A stretch of 64,000 nt of DNA, taken from the NCBI RefSeq assembly GCF_023238625.1, contig NZ_CP096670.1, positions 3,738,501 to 3,802,500 on the forward strand. Direction: 5' to 3'. Below the pieces are notes generated by a model that was not told the origin of the DNA, ran no database searches, and saw nothing but the letters and a program-made list of their open reading frames with translations. Made by a program: the position numbers and the translations under genes. Source of the stretch: Agarivorans sp. TSD2052. GTDB taxonomy: Bacteria; Pseudomonadota; Gammaproteobacteria; Enterobacterales; Celerinatantimonadaceae. This document shows, piece by piece, positions 1 to 8,791 of the stretch; the stretch's first letter is position 1, and every line of letters begins with the position of its first letter.

Positions 1-122
1 CCATTAATGAAGAGAATGGTGTATTTTTCACGAATTAATCCTTTCACAACAAGTTAAATACAAATCGTTATCATTTGGCTTTAGATTAGCACGGGTAAAA
101 GGGATTGACTATGTTTTAAAAC

Positions 123-152
123 AAAAAAAGGCCTGCTAATGCAGGCCTTTTT
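123..152 (-). terminator. Rho-independent terminator after amtB
   Basis: A perfect 7-bp stem (GGCCTGC / GCAGGCC, loop TAAT) is flanked by an A-run on one side and a T-run on the other. It lies just past the amtB stop codon and could work in both directions. The first 120 bases of the window are AT-rich, and I see no gene in them. Confidence 0.85.
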
Positions 153-167
153 GATAATTAAATATTC

Positions 168-1439
168 TTAGTTAGAAGATTTTACTGTTACAAACTCTGG
201 GTATGCATCGATACCACAATCATGTAAGTCCATACCGTTCATCTCTTCTTCTTCGGTAACTCGGATACCCATTACCGCTTTCAGAATGCTCCATACGATG
301 AAGCTAGAAACAAATACCCAACCAAAGATGGTTAATGCACCAATGATTTGGCCAGAGAAACTTACACCGTCGTTAGTTAGTGGAACAATCAATAGACCGA
401 ACAGACCCACAACACCGTGAACAGAGATAGCACCTACTGGATCATCAATCTTAATCTTGTCGAAGAACACGATTGAAGCCACTACCAATACGCCAGCAAC
501 CGCACCGAATAACGTCGCTTGAAGCGCTGTAGGAGTAGAAGGCTCAGCAGTAATTGCTACTAGACCTGCTAACGCGCCGTTTAGAAGCATGGTTAGGTCA
601 GCTTTACCCCACGTTAACTTACATACGATAAGCGCAGTAATTGCACCCGCAGCTGCAGCTGCGTTGGTGTTAAGGAAAACCATCGCCACAGAGTGAGCAC
701 TTGCAGCATCGGCCAGTTTCAATACAGAACCGCCGTTAAAGCCAAACCAACCCATCCATAAGATGAAGGTACCCACAGTCGCTAGCGGCATGTTTGAACC
801 AGGAATTGGGTTAACAGAACCGTTTTTGCTGTATTTACCTTTACGAGCACCTAGTAGTAATACACCTGACAATGCAGCAGCGGCACCGGCTAAGTGAACA
901 ATACCAGAACCAGCGAAGTCAGAGAAACCAAGGTCACCAAGGTTGTATAAACCAAATACGTCTGCACCGCCCCACGTCCAGCTACCTTCTAGAGGATAGA
1001 TGAAACCAGTTAGCACTACAGCGAAGATTAAGAAAGCCCAAAGCTTCATACGCTCAGCAACCGCACCAGATACGATAGACATTGCCGTTGCAACGAATAC
1101 TACTTGGAAGAAGAAGTCAGAAGCGCCTGAGTATACGCTGCCGCCATCAAAGCCAGCGTCTTGTTTATCAGCGATAACACCCGCTAAATCAAAAGCTTCG
1201 ATACCCGATAAGAAAATACCACCGCCGTACATGATTGAATAACCACATACCAAGTACATGATACAAGCGATAGAATAAAGCGCGATATTCTTAGTTAGAA
1301 TTTCTGTGGTGTTTTTAGCACGAACTAAGCCAGCTTCTAGCATCGAGAAACCCGCTGCCATCCACATTACTAACGCACCACACACCAAAAAGTAAAAGGT
1401 GTCCATTGCGTACTGCAGTTGATAAATTTCGTTTTCCAT
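168..1439 (-). CDS. amtB: Ammonium transporter AmtB
   Basis: Inner-membrane ammonium channel of the Amt/MEP/Rh family, 423 aa with about 11 hydrophobic segments. The twin pore histidines are visible: His182 in the SGIVHLAG segment and His341 in the family signature DDPVGAISVHG. The N-terminus follows the mature Amt pattern and has no obvious cleavable signal peptide. The start has a GGGGAAG ribosome-binding site. It lies 45 bp downstream of glnK, the usual glnK-amtB pair in which GlnK blocks the channel when nitrogen is plentiful. It should be transcribed from the sigma-54 promoter upstream of glnK. Confidence 0.96.
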   Translation of the reverse strand: MENEIYQLQYAMDTFYFLVCGALVMWMAAGFSMLEAGLVRAKNTTEILTKNIALYSIACIMYLVCGYSIMYGGGIFLSGIEAFDLAGVIADKQDAGFDGGSVYSGASDFFFQVVFVATAMSIVSGAVAERMKLWAFLIFAVVLTGFIYPLEGSWTWGGADVFGLYNLGDLGFSDFAGSGIVHLAGAAAALSGVLLLGARKGKYSKNGSVNPIPGSNMPLATVGTFILWMGWFGFNGGSVLKLADAASAHSVAMVFLNTNAAAAAGAITALIVCKLTWGKADLTMLLNGALAGLVAITAEPSTPTALQATLFGAVAGVLVVASIVFFDKIKIDDPVGAISVHGVVGLFGLLIVPLTNDGVSFSGQIIGALTIFGWVFVSSFIVWSILKAVMGIRVTEEEEMNGMDLHDCGIDAYPEFVTVKSSN

Positions 1440-1484
1440 AATTACTTCCCCGTAATCCCTATTAATAAGCTATTTAGGTCCCCC

Positions 1485-1823
1485 TTAAATAGCTTCTGCA
1501 TCCATTTCGCCAGTACGAATACGTACAACGTTACTTAAGTCATAAACAAAAATCTTACCGTCACCAATTTTGCCGGTGTAAGCAGCACTAGAAATAGCTT
1601 CAATGATTCGGTCAACATTTTCTGAGCTAGTGGCAATTTCTAATTTTACTTTTGGTAAAAAATCCACTTGGTATTCAGCACCACGGTAAAGTTCGGTGTG
1701 GCCCTTCTGACGGCCAAAACCTTTCACTTCTGATACAGTTAAACCATCAACACCCACTTCAGCGATAGCTTCGCGAACATCATCTAGTTTAAATGGCTTA
1801 ATTATCGCACTTATTAGTTTCAT
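1485..1823 (-). CDS. glnK: Nitrogen regulatory protein P-II (GlnK type)
   Basis: 112-aa trimeric PII signal protein, the normal family length. The T-loop carries Tyr51 in GAEYQVDF, the uridylylation site, and the C-terminal signature GKIFVYDL is present. PII proteins sense 2-oxoglutarate, ATP/ADP and glutamine, and control AmtB, NtrB and the adenylyltransferase. Placement directly upstream of amtB supports GlnK rather than GlnB. A strong GGAGG ribosome-binding site lies 6-7 nt before the ATG. A sigma-54 promoter and NtrC-like sites lie upstream. Confidence 0.95.
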   Translation of the reverse strand: MKLISAIIKPFKLDDVREAIAEVGVDGLTVSEVKGFGRQKGHTELYRGAEYQVDFLPKVKLEIATSSENVDRIIEAISSAAYTGKIGDGKIFVYDLSNVVRIRTGEMDAEAI

Positions 1824-1871
1824 TTTAACTCCTCCAAAGAGTCATCGATTAACCAGTCTTAGTTAGTTACT

Positions 1872-1887
1872 AACAAGGTGTGTGCCA
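1872..1887 (-). promoter_or_regulatory. Sigma-54 promoter of glnK-amtB
   Basis: Read on the minus strand, TGGCAC-N5-TTGTT closely matches the sigma-54 consensus TGGCAC-N5-TTGCA with exact spacing. The inferred transcription start near 1862 gives a leader of about 38 nt before glnK. RpoN/NtrC control of glnK-amtB is well known in gammaproteobacteria. The match is read directly from the sequence; activity is inferred. Confidence 0.8.
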
Positions 1888-1951
1888 CAACAATTTAAAC
1901 CATTAAAAACAACAACTTAATTTAAAATTGCAATTTCACGGCAAAGCTTGG

Positions 1952-1968
1952 CGCACCAATATAGAGCA
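1952..1968 (-). promoter_or_regulatory. Probable NtrC binding site
   Basis: On the minus strand this 17-bp element begins TGCTC and ends TGGTGCG. It matches the NtrC consensus TGCACC-N5-GGTGCA at most positions. It is centred about 98 bp upstream of the inferred start, a normal distance for an NtrC enhancer. Confidence 0.65.
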
Positions 1969-2023
1969 CAAAAATTTAACATTGACCCAACTTGGAACAA
2001 TCATTAAACAGTCGAGACTAAAA

Positions 2024-2040
2024 AGCCCTAATAGAGTGCA
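2024..2040 (-). promoter_or_regulatory. Possible second, weaker NtrC site
   Basis: On the minus strand it begins TGCAC and keeps about 11 of 17 consensus positions. It lies 72 bp upstream of the stronger site. Paired NtrC sites are typical of such enhancers, but this half-conserved match could be chance. The rest of the gene-free stretch 1824-2177 holds only a short hairpin (arms 2091-2097 and 2107-2113) without a T-run. Confidence 0.35.
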
Positions 2041-2177
2041 GTTAAACATTTGGGAGGGAATAAGTGAGTAAGACCTAAGGCCTATATTTCCCATAGTACC
2101 TTGATGACTATGGAAAATTAGATAACACAGTAGGGAGCGGTAAAAAGCTCAGCCACGCTTAGCGCGCTTGCACCAAG

Positions 2178-2525
2178 CTAATAATCGATGATGTTTTGCA
2201 ATAACAACAGGAAGTCGTCATAACCGCAGGCACTTTCAGCCGCATCTAGATTCAGGTCATCAAGCTGGTCGATGACGTCCTCACCCAGCGTATCGGTGGA
2301 AACCTTAATAAGCACCTCATCTCGATTCGCAACAAACCTAAACTCCGCACTATCGATACGAAGCTCGTCTAGCGCTTGTAAACACTTTAAGCGCCCAAGC
2401 AACTGAGCTACAAAATCACGGTCATTGTTAAGCTCTCGCTCTAACCACATAGCAAAACATCTTTGCTCATCGCCACAATCGATAAAAAAAACGCCGTCTA
2501 ACGAACGGCGTATTGTCAGTTCCAT
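2178..2525 (-). CDS. yacL: YacL family protein (UPF0231)
   Basis: 115-aa acidic soluble protein. Its C-terminal ESACGYDDFLLLL resembles the conserved ESLxLCGxxDFL end of E. coli YacL, and the length fits (about 120 aa). E. coli yacL is also next to acnB, which supports the call. The function of the family is not established. The start lies 9 bp after the regulator gene, so the two are probably cotranscribed. Confidence 0.75.
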   Translation of the reverse strand: MELTIRRSLDGVFFIDCGDEQRCFAMWLERELNNDRDFVAQLLGRLKCLQALDELRIDSAEFRFVANRDEVLIKVSTDTLGEDVIDQLDDLNLDAAESACGYDDFLLLLQNIIDY

Positions 2526-2534
2526 ACTACCAGT

Positions 2535-3347
2535 CTAATTATTTGCACAAGTTGACTGTAAGTGTAGCTCGGTACACTGATTAAACATAGTAGGCACTAA
2601 TTCATAAGCAGCATTAGGCTTGAGCTTAAACCGAGCGCCAAGAGCAGACTTTATTTGTCTATCTAATAGCTGACCGTCTATAGGTTTTAGAGCCAAGCCT
2701 TGAACATCCATTAACACATTAAAGCCCATTAGCTTTTTATCTGCTTCAGCCGCCAAGGCCATTACCGCAACATCTGAGCTGGCTAAGGTTTGGCCAGTTC
2801 TGATCGCCTTGATTAACTTAAAGCCTTCTGCATTGGCTAAATCAACATCTACAATTAGCAGCTGAAACTCGCTGGTCATTAGCTTTTCTTGTACCCGCGA
2901 GATCTCAGAGTAGAGCTCTACGTTTTTCAGCTCGCCGTTCGCCTTCTGGGCTTGTAAGGCCTGGCAAGTATCAGAATCACTCAACAGCAATACTTTTGGC
3001 TGAACTAAAATTGGTTTAGCTTTATCTTTTTGAGCGACGGCTTCACAACGCGCGATGTACCCCTTTTTAGGAATTGTGGCGATGGTTAAGTCGGTATTAT
3101 TTAAAGTGGTAATCACTTTTCGTAGCTGAGAGATATGCTGATTAATTGTATGGTCTGAAACACTGCGTCCCCAGACTGCATCAGACAAGTCGTCTCTGCC
3201 AACAACTTGATTGACATGTTTACATAAATACCCCAACAAGTGGGTTCTTAATGGTCCCAAATAGGCACTTTTATCCTTAAATGTAATACTATTTTGGCTC
3301 ATATCTACGGCCAAAGGGCCAACTATAACAACATCATTAAAGGACAT
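2535..3347 (-). CDS. Transcriptional regulator with N-terminal winged helix and C-terminal receiver-like domain
   Basis: 270 aa from the ATG at 3347, preceded by GGAAAGAAG; a longer frame reaching 3392 has no ribosome-binding site. Residues of about 10-100 form an OmpR/ToxR-type winged helix (AVWGRSVSDHTINQHISQLRK, ending in IPKKGYI). Residues of about 117-240 resemble a response-regulator receiver: VLLLSDSD at the start, Asp167 in LLIVDVDLANAEG at the phosphoacceptor position, and Lys221-Pro in ALKPID. The usual Thr/Ser switch residue is replaced by Ala. OmpR proteins normally have the receiver first, so the order here is reversed. No membrane segment and no neighbouring kinase are seen. Its targets are unknown; yacL follows directly. 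Confidence 0.75.
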   Translation of the reverse strand: MSFNDVVIVGPLAVDMSQNSITFKDKSAYLGPLRTHLLGYLCKHVNQVVGRDDLSDAVWGRSVSDHTINQHISQLRKVITTLNNTDLTIATIPKKGYIARCEAVAQKDKAKPILVQPKVLLLSDSDTCQALQAQKANGELKNVELYSEISRVQEKLMTSEFQLLIVDVDLANAEGFKLIKAIRTGQTLASSDVAVMALAAEADKKLMGFNVLMDVQGLALKPIDGQLLDRQIKSALGARFKLKPNAAYELVPTMFNQCTELHLQSTCANN

Positions 3348-3620
3348 ACTTCTTTCCAACCGCAAGAGAATAACTAGTACAATGTAGCGCAAAAGTTATA
3401 CCAGTAATAACTGTAATTATCCACAAAAACAGCATATAGCGCCTAAAAACATGATCAAACACCGTATAAAATCTTAAAATGATTTTTATTTGCCATTTTA
3501 TATATAAAAATATCGTTAAAGCCGAAGGGAAAACTAACCAGATAATGGAAGGATTAAGATTGAGGTAATGGATGCGTATAACGATTGGAGCCGTCGGTGC
3601 GTAAACAAATTTCAGACATA
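3348..3620. other. Gene-free AT-rich stretch between acnB and the regulator
   Basis: No reading frame with a ribosome-binding site is seen on either strand. It must contain the promoter of the regulator-yacL unit, but no hexamer pair stands out. The acnB terminator lies at its acnB-proximal end. Confidence 0.5.
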
Positions 3621-3649
3621 AAAAAGCGTAGCTAAAGGCTACGCTTTTT
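3621..3649 (-). terminator. Rho-independent terminator after acnB
   Basis: A perfect 12-bp stem (AAAAAGCGTAGC / GCTACGCTTTTT) with a 5-nt loop lies 15 bp past the acnB stop codon. Confidence 0.85.
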
Positions 3650-3664
3650 GGACTAGCTGAAAAA

Positions 3665-6262
3665 CTATACCGCTGCTTGAATAATCACTTCATCGGCTAC
3701 TTTTGTGTAGTCGCTAATTTGATCAAAGTTCAAGTAACGGTAAGTATCGGCTGCGGTAGCATCAATTTGTTTCGCATACTCTAGGTATTCTTCAGGAGTT
3801 GGCAGCTTGCCCAAAATAGCCGACACTGCGGCTAATTCAGCTGATGCAAGGTAAACATTGGCACCCGTACCTAAGCGATTCGGGAAGTTACGCGTAGAGG
3901 TAGATACCACCGTCGAGTTATCAGCCACTCGTGCTTGGTTACCCATACACAGTGAACAACCTGGGATCTCAGTACGCGCACCTACACGTCCATAAATACC
4001 GTAGTAACCTTCTTCAGTTAACTGCTTTTGGTCCATACGTGTTGGCGGTGCAACCCACATACGTGTTGGCAAAGAACCGGTATGTTTATCCAGTAACTTA
4101 CCCGCTGCGCGGAAGTGACCAATGTTAGTCATACAAGAACCCAAGAACACTTCATCAATCTGTTGACCGGCCACTTCAGACAGCAAGCGTGCATCATCAG
4201 GATCGTTTGGCGCACACAATACTGGCTCAGAGATGTCGGCGAGATCGATTTCGATAATTTCAGCATATTCAGCGTCTTTATCCGATTCCATCAACTCAGG
4301 GTTAGCGATCCACTCTTGCATAGCAGTGATACGGCGCTCAATAGTACGACGGTCACCATACCCCTCAGCGATCATCCACTTCAACATAACAATGTTAGAG
4401 TTTAAGTACTCAATGATTGGCTCTTTAGCCAACTTAATGGTACAACCTGCGGCACTGCGCTCAGCTGAAGCATCAGACAATTCAAAGGCTTGCTCAACTT
4501 TTAGGTTTTCTAAGCCTTCGATTTCTAAAATGCGGCCAGAGAAGGCATTTTTCTTACCTTTCTTCTCAACGGTTAACAAACCATTTTTAATCGCAGCATA
4601 AGGAATGGCATGTACTAAATCACGTAAAGTAATACCTGGTTTCATTTCACCTTTAAAGCGAACCAAAATAGATTCAGGCATGTCTAGTGGCATAACACCG
4701 GTTGCCGCGGCAAACGCCACCAAACCAGAGCCCGCAGGGAACGAAATACCAATTGGGAAACGAGTATGCGAATCGCCCCCCGTACCAACGGTATCAGGCA
4801 ATAACATGCGGTTTAACCAAGAGTGAATGACACCATCTCCAGGACGCAATGATACGCCGCCACGATTCATTATAAAGTCTGGTAGGGTATGGTGAGTGGT
4901 CACATCTACCGGCTTAGGATAAGCCGCGGTATGACAGAAAGACTGCATGGTTAAGTCTGCAGAGAAACCTAAACAGGCTAAATCTTTTAGCTCATCACGG
5001 GTCATTGGGCCGGTTGTGTCTTGTGAACCCACGGTCGTCATCTTCGGTTCACAATATTGACCAGGACGAATACCCGCTACACCACAGGCTTTACCCACCA
5101 TTTTTTGCGCTAGGGTGAAGCCCTTGCTTGAAGCAGCCACGTCTTGCGGGCGTTTAAAGACTTCTGAAGGAGCCAATCCAAGTGAGGTACGAGCACGGTC
5201 AGTTAAACCACGGCCGATAATCAGTGGAATACGGCCACCAGCACGCACTTCATCAAGTAATACGTCGGTTTTTAGCTCAAAAGTTGAAACCACTTCATCG
5301 GTTCCGGCTTTTTTCACTTCGCCAGTAAATGGGTAAATGTCGATAACATCGCCCATGTTCAAGGTTTCTACGTCGAGTTCAATCGGCAACGCGCCGGCAT
5401 CTTCCATTGTGTTAAAGAAGATAGGTGCAATTTTACCGCCTAAGCAGAATCCACCGCCACGCTTGTTAGGTACATTGGGGATATCATCGCCCATTAACCA
5501 CAGCACAGAGTTAGTCGCTGATTTACGTGATGAACCAGTACCGACCACATCCCCCACATAAACCAAAGGATGACCTTTTTGTTTAAGGGCTTCGATTTGC
5601 TTCATAGGGCCAATGCTGCCAGCTTGATCAGGTTCGATACCGTCACGGGCATTTTTTAGCATCGCTAAAGCATGTAGAGGAATATCTGGGCGAGACCATG
5701 CATCAGGGGCTGGAGACAAATCATCGGTGTTAGTTTCACCGGTCACTTTAAACACGGTAAGGGTTGATTTCTCGGCCACTTGAGGGCGTTTTAAGAACCA
5801 ATCGGCGTCAGCCCAACTTTGCATAACTTGCTGAGCGAAACTATTACCCGCTTTGGCTTTTTCTTCCACATCATGAAAAGAATCAAACATCAATAAGGTG
5901 CGAGATAATGCTGTAACAGCAATCGGCGCTAGCTCTGCGTTATCTAATAATGAGATCAGTGGCTCGATATTGTAACCGCCCTGCATGGTACCTAATAACT
6001 CAGTAGCATAAGCAGGAGATACGATCGGCGAACTTACCTCACCTGAAGCAATGGCGGCAAGAAAGCCCGCTTTTACATAAGCAGCTTCATCAACACCTGG
6101 TGGAATTCGGTTAGCTAATAAATCTAGTAAAAATGCCTCTTCACCCGCTGGCGGAGCTTTTAATAACTCTACTAATCCTGCAGTTTGTTCAGCATCGAGG
6201 GGTTTAGGTACAATACCTTCAACAGCACGCTCTTCGACGTGTTTGCGGTAGCTTTCTAGCAC
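3665..6262 (-). CDS. acnB: Bifunctional aconitate hydratase 2 / 2-methylisocitrate dehydratase AcnB
   Basis: Fe-S TCA-cycle enzyme converting citrate to isocitrate, also able to hydrate 2-methyl-cis-aconitate. Very close to E. coli AcnB throughout. The cluster-binding cysteines sit in [13 protein letters not shown] and [13 protein letters not shown], and the active-site stretch [17 protein letters not shown] is intact. The start is taken as GTG at 6262 with AAGGAG six nt upstream. This gives 865 aa, the E. coli length; the in-frame ATG at 6304 would add 14 residues not found in the family and lacks a ribosome-binding site. Monocistronic, with its own terminator. Confidence 0.97.
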   Translation of the reverse strand: MLESYRKHVEERAVEGIVPKPLDAEQTAGLVELLKAPPAGEEAFLLDLLANRIPPGVDEAAYVKAGFLAAIASGEVSSPIVSPAYATELLGTMQGGYNIEPLISLLDNAELAPIAVTALSRTLLMFDSFHDVEEKAKAGNSFAQQVMQSWADADWFLKRPQVAEKSTLTVFKVTGETNTDDLSPAPDAWSRPDIPLHALAMLKNARDGIEPDQAGSIGPMKQIEALKQKGHPLVYVGDVVGTGSSRKSATNSVLWLMGDDIPNVPNKRGGGFCLGGKIAPIFFNTMEDAGALPIELDVETLNMGDVIDIYPFTGEVKKAGTDEVVSTFELKTDVLLDEVRAGGRIPLIIGRGLTDRARTSLGLAPSEVFKRPQDVAASSKGFTLAQKMVGKACGVAGIRPGQYCEPKMTTVGSQDTTGPMTRDELKDLACLGFSADLTMQSFCHTAAYPKPVDVTTHHTLPDFIMNRGGVSLRPGDGVIHSWLNRMLLPDTVGTGGDSHTRFPIGISFPAGSGLVAFAAATGVMPLDMPESILVRFKGEMKPGITLRDLVHAIPYAAIKNGLLTVEKKGKKNAFSGRILEIEGLENLKVEQAFELSDASAERSAAGCTIKLAKEPIIEYLNSNIVMLKWMIAEGYGDRRTIERRITAMQEWIANPELMESDKDAEYAEIIEIDLADISEPVLCAPNDPDDARLLSEVAGQQIDEVFLGSCMTNIGHFRAAGKLLDKHTGSLPTRMWVAPPTRMDQKQLTEEGYYGIYGRVGARTEIPGCSLCMGNQARVADNSTVVSTSTRNFPNRLGTGANVYLASAELAAVSAILGKLPTPEEYLEYAKQIDATAADTYRYLNFDQISDYTKVADEVIIQAAV

Positions 6263-6344
6263 GGCTCGCTCCTTATTGTAATAATGCCCGTAGGGGATTT
6301 CCATATGAGTGGGCCAATGACTTGGCTGGCCACATCGGGCTGAG

Positions 6345-6350
6345 ATTATA
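6345..6350 (-). promoter_or_regulatory. Putative acnB -10 element
   Basis: A perfect TATAAT on the minus strand lies about 75-80 nt upstream of the acnB GTG start. No good -35 hexamer is seen at 16-18 nt. The remaining 6305-6496 stretch is AT-rich, with no gene. Confidence 0.45.
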
Positions 6351-6496
6351 GCTGTTTTAACTATAAATTAAAATATCGACGTTTAGCTAACGCCGCTAAA
6401 AAAACCATTTAACACTTATTAAACAGCAGCTTAAACGCAATATTATACTTTAGCCACAAGCTTAAAAGTTACAATTTATTCACATTTGTTACGTAT

Positions 6497-8713
6497 TTAG
6501 AAGTCATTGCCAATAAATAAATATAAAGTTTGCTCGGTTTTATTGTGCCCATAGGACAAAACTATCGGTCCTAACGTGCTGGTATCTAAAGCCACAAACA
6601 CGCTACCGGCCCACAACGCAGTGCTATATGAAATGTCGCTGGAACTATTCCAAACACCGCCATTTTCTAAAGACCCACCAACAAAAACTGGCGCTTGGAA
6701 AAGCGGCGATTGATAGCTGTGCAGCTGATAAAAGTACATCAAGCCTGTGAGCGCTTTATAGCGTCCCGACAGCTGCTCGTAGGTAAAGCCCGATAAGCGT
6801 AGAAAACCACCAAGATCTTGTGCATCCGTTGGAATTATAAAATCACTGCCACTGCTACCATATTCGCCAAACCAATTGAGGTGGTGTTTGTTCCAACCAA
6901 ATGGATACTTCCAGCGCATTTCAAAGCTTGGCGCTAATACGCTAGAAAAATCATCCACATCTTCGTTATATAAAGTGAGGTTCAGATCCAACATTTTTCC
7001 GCTCGTGGGAAACGCCCAACTATTCAGCGTGTCATAATCAAATTTAAAATAGGGGCCATAAAGCCAATAATTTGCTTCCGCAGCAATACCGTTCACTTTA
7101 ATATTACCGCGCTTGGCGGCTAGCCCTAGAGACCACTCTTGCCAAGGCTGGTAATTCCAAGCGATATGGGTGCGAAATTTTAGGTCTGTAAAGCCAGCTT
7201 CTAGATAATCAAAATCTTCGGTGATGTCATAAATACGCCGATTTCTTTTGTCATATTCTGCCGAAACGGTCCATGAGTATTTTAAATTCTCGGTAATCGG
7301 GGTGTAAAACTCGGTATACAACCGCTTAATCGAACCAATTTCAACTTCGTTGCGCCATTCTGCGCCAAGCCCATTTAAATTGGTTAAGGTTAGCCCCACA
7401 CCTATATTGGCTTCGGTTCTATCTGAAAAGTTTTCTTGTAAGCCAATTTTCATATCCAAATAACCAGGCCCCCAGCTCTTTTCGGTAGTATCAAGGTGAA
7501 TAACATTGTCGCCTTGCTCGGTACTGATTCGGTAATCCACTCGCTCAAAGGTACCTAATGCATACAGTTGACCAATTTTTTGTTCTAACTCTGCCTTAGA
7601 TAGCAATTCTCCCTGATTAAGCTGTAAACGGGTTAAAATAACCGCATCACTCAAACTAGAATGATTATTTAGCTCAATGCGACTCACCACAAACTGTTCA
7701 TGTAATTTTAGCTTGGCTTTGCGCTGCTGAATCGTTTGTTGATAGGCTATATATTGCTGCGAGTCATGGGCACCAATCCGCTGCGCCAATTTGGAGATAG
7801 GCTCTCTGCCTGCTTCTCTACCGCGCGCTAAAGCCAGTGGCATGGCAGAAAAATCAGCGGTATCAATACCTGTCATATCTGGAGAGATCAGCAAATCCCC
7901 TACGTCTAATAACGCTATCTGCCGCTCTGTGCCAGAGCGCGTTAAATAGATAGAAAGCTGGTCTACCACATCTACAGCGCTATTAAGCTGATCCTGTGAT
8001 TTAAGGCGTGAGCCAATATCTACCGCAATAATAATATCTGCACCCATGGCTTTGAGCACATCAACCGGCATGTTATTGACAACTCCGCCATCAGATAACA
8101 GTTTACCGTCTAATTCAACTGGGCGTAGCGCCCCCGGCACCGACATGCTCGCCTGCATCGCTACCGCTAAATCACCATGCTGTATAACATAGGGCTTCAT
8201 CTCTGCCATATCGGTAGCCACCGCTCGAAACGGTATCGCTAGCTCATCAAAACTGGCTAACGCTTCTAGATTACTGGTGGCAAAGCGCAAAATTTCAGCC
8301 ATGGTTTGGCCTTGCACAGCGCCCTTGGGCAATTGAATGCCTTCTTGACTAAGCCCTAAAGGTAGCGCGACTTGATAGTTATCTTGCTGCTTCTTCTTAC
8401 GCAACGACAGTTCGCTGCGAGTAACCTCATCAACAAAGCCACTTTCCCAGTGAATAGAAAATGTCATCGCTTCAATTTCTTCAGCACTATGCCCCATTGC
8501 CAGCATTGCGCCAAAGTAGGCCCCCATGCTGGTCCCCGCCACATAATCAACCGGGATCTGATACTCTTCTAAAAGCTGAATTACCCCTAAATGGGCTGCG
8601 CCTTTGGCGCCCCCACCACTTAGAGCTAAACCTATCTTAGGGCGAGCCACAGCACTGCAGGTAATCACCAAAAGCAGCATTAATAATAAACTGTTTCGCA
8701 TCAGCTGCATCAA
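6497..8713 (-). CDS. Patatin-like phospholipase with POTRA and outer-membrane beta-barrel (type Vd, PlpD-like)
   Basis: 738 aa. Residues 1-23 are a signal peptide. Residues of about 26-300 are a patatin domain with the oxyanion loop SGGGAKG, the nucleophile Ser62 in GTSMG and the catalytic Asp208 in SDGG. Residues of about 335-410 form one POTRA domain (VVSRIELNNH...GTFERVDYRI). The rest is a 16-strand Omp85/FhaC-type barrel ending in Phe. This is the architecture of type Vd autotransporters such as Pseudomonas PlpD, in which the lipase is carried to the surface and may be released. Substrate not predictable. It stands alone between acnB and lpdA. Confidence 0.88.
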   Translation of the reverse strand: MMQLMRNSLLLMLLLVITCSAVARPKIGLALSGGGAKGAAHLGVIQLLEEYQIPVDYVAGTSMGAYFGAMLAMGHSAEEIEAMTFSIHWESGFVDEVTRSELSLRKKKQQDNYQVALPLGLSQEGIQLPKGAVQGQTMAEILRFATSNLEALASFDELAIPFRAVATDMAEMKPYVIQHGDLAVAMQASMSVPGALRPVELDGKLLSDGGVVNNMPVDVLKAMGADIIIAVDIGSRLKSQDQLNSAVDVVDQLSIYLTRSGTERQIALLDVGDLLISPDMTGIDTADFSAMPLALARGREAGREPISKLAQRIGAHDSQQYIAYQQTIQQRKAKLKLHEQFVVSRIELNNHSSLSDAVILTRLQLNQGELLSKAELEQKIGQLYALGTFERVDYRISTEQGDNVIHLDTTEKSWGPGYLDMKIGLQENFSDRTEANIGVGLTLTNLNGLGAEWRNEVEIGSIKRLYTEFYTPITENLKYSWTVSAEYDKRNRRIYDITEDFDYLEAGFTDLKFRTHIAWNYQPWQEWSLGLAAKRGNIKVNGIAAEANYWLYGPYFKFDYDTLNSWAFPTSGKMLDLNLTLYNEDVDDFSSVLAPSFEMRWKYPFGWNKHHLNWFGEYGSSGSDFIIPTDAQDLGGFLRLSGFTYEQLSGRYKALTGLMYFYQLHSYQSPLFQAPVFVGGSLENGGVWNSSSDISYSTALWAGSVFVALDTSTLGPIVLSYGHNKTEQTLYLFIGNDF

Positions 8714-8740
8714 GAGTCATTCCTTTGAAATACAAACAAT

Positions 8741-8762
8741 AAAGGCAGCCTAAGCTGCCTTT
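8741..8762 (-). terminator. Rho-independent terminator after lpdA
   Basis: A 9-bp stem (AAAGGCAGC / GCTGCCTTT) with a 4-nt loop, followed on the minus strand by a T-rich tract. It lies about 30 bp past the lpdA stop and upstream of the patatin gene. Confidence 0.75.
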
Positions 8763-8791
8763 ATAACTGTAGTTTTTTACACTATCAGAGT

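Noticed and set aside
4233-4601. 122-aa plus-strand frame
   Set aside because: Antisense to highly conserved acnB coding sequence.
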